From positions 1 to 9,940 of the forward strand of contig WQVT01000043.1 in NCBI GenBank assembly GCA_009785715.1: 9,940 nt of DNA. The letters run 5' to 3'. Origin of the DNA: Acidimicrobiaceae bacterium (lineage in GTDB: Bacteria > Actinomycetota > Acidimicrobiia > Acidimicrobiales > Palsa-688). The translations under genes and the position numbers were made by a program. Below are positions 1 through 4,269 of the stretch, piece by piece. The notes under the pieces are model-generated. The model was not told the DNA's origin. It ran no database searches and was given only the letters and a program-made list of their open reading frames with translations. The first letter of the stretch is position 1, and every line of letters starts with the position of its first letter.

Positions 1-226
1 CCTGTTCGACGATTCCGTGTCGTTCCAGGGTGGACAGGAGCCGGGATGCCGTCGATTTGTGCACTCCCAGCACGGACGCCAGCTCGGTGACCCCCGCGGC
101 CTGGCGGCCGGCGAGGATCTCCACCAACCGCAGGGCCCGGTCGACCGACTGCACCGGAGCAGAGTTTTCGTCTGACAGGTCCTCCGCGGTGATGGAGAAT
201 TCCTCGGCGGTCCCGGGATATTGCAT
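1..226 (-). CDS. IclR-family transcriptional regulator, N-terminal part (cut by window edge)
   Basis: The gene runs off the left edge; 75 codons are visible from the ATG at 226-224. Translation gives a 22-residue acidic, probably flexible leader, then APVQSVDRALRLVEILAG (residues 23-40), the standard opening of the IclR winged helix-turn-helix. It continues with VTELASVLGVHKSTASRLLSTLERHGIVEQ (46-75), where the recognition helix HKSTASRLLSTLE is typical. IclR proteins are DNA-binding dimers with a C-terminal effector domain, which lies outside the window, so the ligand cannot be guessed. The gene is divergent from the alcohol dehydrogenase at 309, and 82 bp separate the starts, so it is the obvious candidate regulator of that gene and of itself. 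No strong ribosome binding site is seen; GGAA lies about 10 bases before the ATG. The family call is firm; the target is inference. Confidence 0.9.
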   Translation of the reverse strand, partial: MQYPGTAEEFSITAEDLSDENSAPVQSVDRALRLVEILAGRQAAGVTELASVLGVHKSTASRLLSTLERHGIVEQ

Positions 227-239
227 GCCCAAATTTTTC

Positions 240-276
240 CATCGATGACCCCGCGACCGCTACGCCCGACTACCGT
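240..276. promoter_or_regulatory. Divergent promoter/operator region between iclR-like gene and alcohol dehydrogenase
   Basis: The 82-bp gap between the divergent starts (227-308) contains an 8-bp palindrome CATCGATG at 240-247, next to an A/T-rich stretch at 231-238 that is unusual for this DNA. A TANNNT -10-like box, TACCGT, lies at 271-276 on the plus strand and would place transcription start near 283, about 26 nt ahead of the TTG at 309. No convincing -35 was found. The palindrome is a reasonable operator guess for the IclR protein, but it is short. Confidence 0.3.
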
Positions 277-308
277 CTTTCGTGGCCTGATCAGAGGGGG
301 GAACGGGT

Positions 309-1334
309 TTGCGAGCGGCGTTGTTGCAGGCTGGTGAGTCGCGATTCGAGCTGGGAGAAATTCCGACCCCTGAACCGGGCCCGGGACAGGTTCGCGTCAG
401 AATCGGGGGTGCCGGGGCCTGCCACTCCGATCTGCACATCCTCCACGACCCGGGGCGGCGACCGGCGGCGGGCGCCGAGCCGTGGATCCTCGGCCACGAG
501 AACGCCGGGTGGGTGGATGCCCTCGGGCCGGGGGCCAGCGGCTTCGAGGTCGGCCAGCCCGTCGCCGTCTTCGGCGGGTGGGGGTGCGGGCACTGCCCGG
601 TCTGCCTCGCCGGCGAAGAGCAGCTCTGCGACCCGGGACGGTGGGGCGGGATCGGCGCACCCGGCGGATACGCCGAGGCCCAGCTCGTCCCGGCGACCCG
701 CCACCTCGTGCCGATCGACGGGCTCGACCCCGCCGAGTTCGCGCCCCTGACCGACGCCGCGCTCACGCCGTACCGGGCGGTGCGCAAGGCGATGCCCCAC
801 CTCGTGGCCGGAACCACGGCCGTCGTGATCGGGGTGGGCGGCCTCGGGCAGTTCGGCGTGCAGCTCCTCGAGGTCCTCACCCCCGCCCGGGTGGTGGCGG
901 TCGAGCTGTCGGACGCGAAGAGGAAGCTGGCCGCCGAGCTCGGTGCCGACCTGGTGCTCGACCCGGCCGAGGGCGACACGGGCGCAGAGATCCGCCGCTT
1001 CGCCGGGCGGGAGGGCCCGGCTGCGGTGCTCGACTTCGTCGGTGCCGACGCCACCATCGCCCTGACGCTCGGGACCGTCGGCCGCAAGGGGCTGGCGGTC
1101 ATCGTCGGCCTGGGGCGTGGCTCGGCTCCGTTCTCGTTCGTCACCAACGGGGTCGAGGCCGCCGTGACCACCAGCAACTGGGGAAGCCGGACCGAGCTTG
1201 CCGAGGTGGTCGAGCTGGCCAGGGCCGGGACCATCTCGACCAGGGTGGAGCGGCGTGATCTGACCGAGATCAACGAGGTCTTCGACCGCCTGGCGTCGGG
1301 CGAGATCGAGGGGCGGGCGGTGCTGATCCCCTGA
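309..1334 (+). CDS. Zinc-dependent, NAD(P)-dependent medium-chain alcohol dehydrogenase
   Basis: A 341-aa protein, the normal length for the MDR alcohol dehydrogenase superfamily. It should interconvert alcohols and aldehydes/ketones in the cytoplasm. Catalytic zinc ligands are C38 (GACHSD) and H63-E64 (GHENAG). The third ligand position reads D149 in APLTDAALTPY, where horse-liver-type enzymes have Cys; Asp at this place is known from Rhodococcus ruber ADH-A. The structural zinc lobe is intact, with C93, C96, C99 and C107. The Rossmann motif is G174-V-G-G-L-G179, and an acidic residue, E198 in VVAVELS, ends strand beta-2, which favours NAD over NADP. The TTG at 309 is chosen because AGAGGGGG at 293-300 is a strong ribosome binding site 8 nt upstream and MRAALLQAG is the usual family N terminus. 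The gene is divergent from an IclR regulator and is followed 17 nt later by an unknown gene, probably in the same operon. The substrate is unknown. Confidence 0.93.
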   Translation: MRAALLQAGESRFELGEIPTPEPGPGQVRVRIGGAGACHSDLHILHDPGRRPAAGAEPWILGHENAGWVDALGPGASGFEVGQPVAVFGGWGCGHCPVCLAGEEQLCDPGRWGGIGAPGGYAEAQLVPATRHLVPIDGLDPAEFAPLTDAALTPYRAVRKAMPHLVAGTTAVVIGVGGLGQFGVQLLEVLTPARVVAVELSDAKRKLAAELGADLVLDPAEGDTGAEIRRFAGREGPAAVLDFVGADATIALTLGTVGRKGLAVIVGLGRGSAPFSFVTNGVEAAVTTSNWGSRTELAEVVELARAGTISTRVERRDLTEINEVFDRLASGEIEGRAVLIP

Positions 1335-1351
1335 CCTAGCATCGGGGAAGG

Positions 1352-1963
1352 ATGGAAGACGTCGCCGGGCTGCCCGGGGAGCTCATCGGTCGCCTGATCG
1401 ACACCCTCGACGCTCCGGCCCCCCAGCTTCGGGCGTTCGCGACCACCCTGCTGATCCGGGCGCTCGAACTCCCGCTCGGGCAGGGCTCGCTCGTCGACGA
1501 GCTGATCGGGTCCGATCGGGCCGCGGCCCTGATCGACCGGGAGGAGGCGGCGCAGGCGAGGGCGCGTCTCCGGGAGGGCCTGGCGATCGCCCTCGACGAC
1601 CTGGCGGCGAAACACGGAGAGATGAACGTCGTCCGGGTCATGCGCGACCACCTCGTCACCCAGGTTCAGGCCTGGGCGAGCCGCGCCGTCGACGACGTGG
1701 ACAACCGGCGCCGGGCGGAGCGGTTCCTGGCGTGGGCCGAACGCCCCGATCAGCTGCGGGCCGCGCAGCGGCGCGGCCTGTTCGCCGGCATGGATGCAGG
1801 AGACCTCCGCCGGCTCGCGGAAAACCAGGTTCGGGGCCCGGTGACCCCGGAGACCGCCGTGGGTCTGTGGAGCGAGGTCGAGCGCTGGCTCGGACAGGTC
1901 GACGCCAGCCTCGGCGACCCCGTCCTGGATGCCTGGCAGCGCCACGGCGGGACACGGACCTAA
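1352..1963 (+). CDS. Hypothetical protein, 203 aa, predicted all-helical, cytoplasmic
   Basis: I do not recognise the family. The 203-residue product is rich in Ala, Arg, Glu, Asp and Leu, has no cysteine, no signal peptide and no membrane segment. It reads as a string of amphipathic helices, for example residues 5-45, 55-90, 95-130 and 165-185. Codon use (G/C at third positions) and a matching frame over its whole length support a real gene. It starts 17 nt after the alcohol dehydrogenase stop. GGGGAAGG at 1344-1351 directly abuts the ATG, and a TAGCAT box at 1337-1342 could give its own near-leaderless transcript, so it may be transcribed both with and without the dehydrogenase. Its last codons lie in the first copy of the 35-bp repeat at 1950. 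No function is proposed. Confidence 0.75.
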   Translation: MEDVAGLPGELIGRLIDTLDAPAPQLRAFATTLLIRALELPLGQGSLVDELIGSDRAAALIDREEAAQARARLREGLAIALDDLAAKHGEMNVVRVMRDHLVTQVQAWASRAVDDVDNRRRAERFLAWAERPDQLRAAQRRGLFAGMDAGDLRRLAENQVRGPVTPETAVGLWSEVERWLGQVDASLGDPVLDAWQRHGGTRT

Positions 1964-2010
1964 TCGGGGGACAGACGTAGAGCCGGACACGGACTTAGTG
2001 GGGGACGGAC
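1950..2010 (+). repeat. Imperfect 35-bp direct repeat spanning a gene end and the next promoter
   Basis: Copy 1 starts at 1950 and copy 2 at 1985. Each has GGACACGGAC (1950-1959 and 1985-1994, identical), a CTA/TTA-containing linker, then GGGGGACRGACGTA (1966-1979 and 2000-2013). Copy 2 is one base shorter in the linker. Copy 1 contains the stop codon of the 203-aa gene, and copy 2 runs into the -10 box of the 147-aa gene. Within each copy the GAC-type motif occurs twice, giving four related motifs with starts 15-19 bp apart. It could be a tandem regulator-binding site, a promoter duplication, or two units of a dispersed intergenic repeat. Confidence 0.7.
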
Positions 2011-2011
2011 G

Positions 2012-2022
2012 TAAGGTGCGCC
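2012..2022 (+). promoter_or_regulatory. Leaderless-type -10 box for the 147-aa gene
   Basis: TAAGGT at 2012-2017 fits the actinobacterial TANNNT -10 consensus and ends 5 nt before the ATG at 2023. Transcription would therefore start at or within a base or two of the start codon. There is no Shine-Dalgarno sequence before this ATG, which agrees with a leaderless mRNA. The -35 position (about 1989-1994) falls inside repeat copy 2 and does not resemble TTGACA, so an activator or extended contact may be needed. Confidence 0.5.
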
Positions 2023-2466
2023 ATGACTGAACCAGCGCTTGGTACCAAGGTCTCTCAGGACCCGGGAGCCACCGAATGGGAGGTTGGCGGCCTGCACCTG
2101 TCGGTCGCCTTCCGGCGGGACGACGGGGCGACGCTGCGGGTGTTCGGCCGGAGGCCCGAAGGCTGGAAGGAGATGCTCCGCTTCGACGACTTCATCGACT
2201 CGCCGCACTACCACGTGTCGATCGACAAGCCGATCATCCCCTTCGACCGGTCGAAGTACGGCGACCCGATGGAGTTCTACGTGCGCGAGATCCGAACCCA
2301 CCTCGGCCAGCTCCTGATCGAGGCCGGCTTCGCGGACGTCGCCGCCAACGCCGACCTCGCCGCCGTGTCGGCCGACGCCGAGCGGATCCGTCGGGAGATG
2401 ATCGACTGCGTCCCCGAGGGCTACGAGCGGGTCCCGGGCGTCGGGCTGCGGCGCGTCCCGGCCTGA
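2023..2466 (+). CDS. Conserved-looking hypothetical protein, 147 aa, upstream of MetE-like gene
   Basis: The 147-aa product has no signal peptide or membrane helix and I cannot name its family with confidence. Residues 18-70 read as beta strands (WEVGGLHLSVAF, ATLRVFGRR, EMLRFDDF, PHYHVSID). A YGDPMEFYVREIRTHLGQLLIEAGF segment (79-103) and an acidic helix (111-127) follow. The pattern is a small alpha/beta fold with a histidine pair in PHYHV (residues 62 and 64) and one cysteine, C129. The start is fixed by the -10 box 5 nt upstream. It lies on the same strand 123 nt before the MetE-like gene, so it may be a functional partner of that protein; this is inference from position only. Confidence 0.8.
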   Translation: MTEPALGTKVSQDPGATEWEVGGLHLSVAFRRDDGATLRVFGRRPEGWKEMLRFDDFIDSPHYHVSIDKPIIPFDRSKYGDPMEFYVREIRTHLGQLLIEAGFADVAANADLAAVSADAERIRREMIDCVPEGYERVPGVGLRRVPA

Positions 2467-2483
2467 GCGGAGCCGCGGTTACC

Positions 2484-2563
2484 TGAGGCCTCCGCCAGGG
2501 GTCAAAGCCTGCAAGGATGTCCGGCCGGCCCCGGTGGGTGAGACCCTGCCGCCGGAGGCTTCG
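2484..2563 (+). promoter_or_regulatory. Candidate structured 5' leader of the MetE-like gene
   Basis: Bases 2484-2494 pair with 2553-2563 in an 11-bp helix (two G-U pairs; the core GCCTCCG 2488-2494 with CGGAGGC 2553-2559 is perfect). An inner helix pairs GGGTC 2499-2503 with GACCC 2542-2546. The 38-nt interior, 2504-2541, is itself GC-rich and foldable. There is no T-run after the outer helix, so a plain intrinsic terminator is less likely, though a terminator for the upstream gene is not excluded. The element ends 17 nt before the ribosome binding site GGAGG (2581-2585). The GGTC...GGGTGAGACC frame weakly recalls actinobacterial SAM-IV riboswitch ends from memory, but the GGCAACC core is absent. 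Confidence 0.4.
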
Positions 2564-2589
2564 TCGCCGGATCCGCTACGGGAGGCCAC

Positions 2590-3615
2590 ATGCTGTTCCC
2601 CACCACACTCGTCGGCAGCTACCCCCAGCCGGGCTGGCTCGTGCACCGCGACCTCCTCGGCGTGGCGCGGGTCCGGGCGCGGCAGCTGTGGAGGGTCGAC
2701 CCGGAACACCTCGCCGAGGCCCAGGATGACGCCACCCGGCTGGCGGTGGAGGATCAGATCGAGCTCGGCCTCGACGTCTTGACCGACGGGGAGATCCGGC
2801 GGGAGAGCTACTCCAACCGCTTTGCGACCGCGCTCGCCGGTGTCGACGAGGAGCATCCCGGCGCGGTGAGGGGGCGGAGGGGCACCGGCAACACGATGAC
2901 GGTCCCCCGGATCACCGGCCCCCTCTCCCGCCCGGGCCCGATCGAGCTCGAGGACGTGAAGTTCCTGCGCTCGCTCACCGACCGGCCGATCAAGATCACG
3001 CTGCCCGGGCCGTTCACCATGACCCAGCAGGCCGTCGACGACTACTACCACGACGGCCGGGCCATGGCCCTCGCCTATGCCGAGGCGGTGCGCGAGGAGG
3101 TGGCCGACCTGTTCGCCGCCGGCGCCGACGTCGTCCAGCTCGACGAGCCGTGGCTGGAGGCGCGCTTCGAGGAGGCCCGCAAGTACGGGGTCGAGGCCAT
3201 CAACGCGGCCCTCGAGGGCGCGGCGGGCACCACCGCCCTCCACCTCTGCTTCGGCTACGCCGAGATGGTCAAGGACAAGCCGTCCCGGTACACCTTCCTC
3301 GCCGAGCTGGCGGACACGGTCGTCGACCAGATCTCCGTCGAGGCCGCCCAGTCGAACCTGGACTGCTCGACGCTCGCGGAGCTCGGCGACAAGTCCGTCA
3401 TGGTCGGCGTGCTGGACCTGGCCACCGAGGAGGTCGAGACTCCCGAGACCGTCGTCGCGCGCGTCGAGCGGGCCCTCGAGTACCTCCCGCCCGAGCGCGT
3501 CATCCTCGCTCCCGACTGCGGACTCAAGTTCCTCCCCCGCGCCGCGGCGCGGGGGAAGGTCGCCGCCATGACGGCGGCCGCGCAGATCCTGCGCGGCCGC
3601 TACGAGAGCAGCTGA
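2590..3615 (+). CDS. MetE-like cobalamin-independent methionine synthase, catalytic half only
   Basis: This 341-aa protein matches the C-terminal catalytic barrel of MetE (full MetE is about 750 aa). It opens with LFPTTLVGSYPQP (residues 2-14). The zinc ligands are all visible: H218 and C220 in LHLCFGY, E251 in ISVEAAQ, C310 in PDCGLKFLP. D185 in VQLDEPW is the expected homocysteine-binding Asp, and DGEIRRESY (66-74) is the usual substrate loop. It should therefore activate a thiol, probably homocysteine, for methyl transfer. Because the N-terminal half of MetE is missing, the methyl donor is uncertain; short MetE homologues include folate-independent synthases that use methyl-corrinoid proteins or need a partner protein, and thiol transferases with other substrates. 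Ribosome binding site GGAGG at 2581-2585 lies 4 nt before the ATG. A 147-aa gene and a structured leader precede it. Its 3' end carries three strong palindromes and converges with the next gene 7 nt away. Confidence 0.88.
   Translation: MLFPTTLVGSYPQPGWLVHRDLLGVARVRARQLWRVDPEHLAEAQDDATRLAVEDQIELGLDVLTDGEIRRESYSNRFATALAGVDEEHPGAVRGRRGTGNTMTVPRITGPLSRPGPIELEDVKFLRSLTDRPIKITLPGPFTMTQQAVDDYYHDGRAMALAYAEAVREEVADLFAAGADVVQLDEPWLEARFEEARKYGVEAINAALEGAAGTTALHLCFGYAEMVKDKPSRYTFLAELADTVVDQISVEAAQSNLDCSTLAELGDKSVMVGVLDLATEEVETPETVVARVERALEYLPPERVILAPDCGLKFLPRAAARGKVAAMTAAAQILRGRYESS
3534..3600. terminator. Cluster of perfect palindromes at convergent gene ends (possible bidirectional terminator)
   Basis: Inside the last 80 coding bases of the MetE-like gene lie a perfect 22-bp palindrome at 3534-3555 (CCCCCGCGCCG and its complement), a 6-bp stem with 5-nt loop at 3562-3578, and a perfect 12-bp stem with a 3-nt loop at 3574-3600 (GCGGCCGCGCAG, ATC, CTGCGCGGCCGC). 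The second and third share bases and compete. The two convergent stop codons are separated by only 7 nt (3616-3622), so no room exists for a terminator between them. Perfect symmetry would work on both strands. No T-run follows, so activity would be of the U-less type reported for high-GC bacteria. Confidence 0.45.
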
Positions 3616-3622
3616 TCAGGCG

Positions 3623-4177
3623 CTAGTGGTCGGCCGGGCGCCAGGAGTTGTTCGGCGTCATGTCGCCGCTCTGCCAGCGCTTCAGCTCGTCGTGGGCCAC
3701 GCGGTCCTGGTAGGCGACGATCTGCTCGATGTCGTCCGCATCCACGGTGAACTCGAGGTTGAGCCCGCTCGGGTCGGTGACGTAGAGGGAGCGGCAATAC
3801 CCGTGGTCGGTGACCCGGGGGGTGTACCCCTCCGCCTCGAGGCGCTCCTTCAGCGCGTCCTGGGACTCGCCGTCGAGCTTGAAGGCGATGTGGCCCTCTG
3901 AGTTCGGACGGTTCTCGGGCTCGGTCGCCCCGTGATGCTCGAAGTAGGCGATCGCTCCCCCGTCGGCCAGGCCGAAGAAGCAGTGCACGTAGTGCCGCCC
4001 ACCGGGGCCCGCGTCGGTCCCCTCGACCCAGGTCTGCGCCAGCGGCATGCCGACCACGTCCTCGTAGAAATGGCGGGTCTTCGCCATGTCGTAGGTCGTG
4101 TACGCCATGTGGTGCAGGCGCTGCACCTTGATCGGGCTCGTGGCCACTGCGGATCCCGACTCAGACACGTCGACCAT
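3623..4177 (-). CDS. VOC-superfamily protein (glyoxalase/extradiol dioxygenase fold)
   Basis: The 184-aa protein starts at the ATG 4177-4175, with GGGGG about 6 nt upstream on the same strand. Two beta-alpha-beta-beta-beta modules are visible. The first begins VQRLHHMAYTTYDMAKTRHFYEDVVGMPL (residues 18-46) and runs through HYVHCFFGLADGGAIAYFEH (62-81). The second runs from GHIAFKLDGESQDALKERLEAEGY (95-118) to RSLYVTDPSGLNLEFT (129-144). Likely metal ligands are H23, E80 (or a neighbour), H96 and E142. The superfamily includes ring-cleaving dioxygenases, glyoxalases and resistance proteins; the DPSGLNLEFT ending is common in dioxygenase-like members, but the substrate cannot be read from sequence. 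The C-terminal tail (150-184) is charged. The frame is open far upstream, but that extension overlaps the phosphoketolase and is not plausible. It lies 92 nt downstream of the phosphoketolase and may share its transcript. Confidence 0.88.
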   Translation of the reverse strand: MVDVSESGSAVATSPIKVQRLHHMAYTTYDMAKTRHFYEDVVGMPLAQTWVEGTDAGPGGRHYVHCFFGLADGGAIAYFEHHGATEPENRPNSEGHIAFKLDGESQDALKERLEAEGYTPRVTDHGYCRSLYVTDPSGLNLEFTVDADDIEQIVAYQDRVAHDELKRWQSGDMTPNNSWRPADH

Positions 4178-4201
4178 GGTGTACCCCCATGTCTTCTTGA
4201 A

Positions 4202-4223
4202 GCCGGCCCTCGGACGGGCCGGC
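4202..4223 (-). terminator. GC-rich hairpin between phosphoketolase and VOC genes
   Basis: GCCGGCCC (4202-4209) and GGGCCGGC (4216-4223) form a perfect 8-bp stem with a 6-nt loop, 46 bases past the phosphoketolase stop and 24 bases before the VOC start on the minus strand. It is followed by TTCAAG, not a T-run. It could attenuate transcription, stabilise the upstream mRNA end, or sit in the VOC 5' leader. A TTGACA hexamer at 4234-4229 (minus strand) lies just before it, but no -10 box is found at the right distance, so a promoter there is not supported. Confidence 0.35.
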
Positions 4224-4269
4224 GCAGTTGTCAATACCCTATGTCCTACGTGGTGCCCTGCGTAGCGCC

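Noticed and set aside
260..1990. Open frame of 576 codons on the minus strand opposite the dehydrogenase and the 203-aa gene
   Set aside because: Antisense shadow with Pro/Arg/Ser-rich, motif-free translation.
2467..2589. Cobalamin riboswitch or canonical SAM-I/SAM-IV riboswitch upstream of the MetE-like gene
   Set aside because: No B12-box-like GCCACTG and no GGCAACC core; only the base-paired architecture is supported, so no named riboswitch is called.
4229..4234. TTGACA on the minus strand upstream of the VOC gene
   Set aside because: No TANNNT box lies 16-18 bp downstream; the expected position falls inside the GC-rich hairpin.
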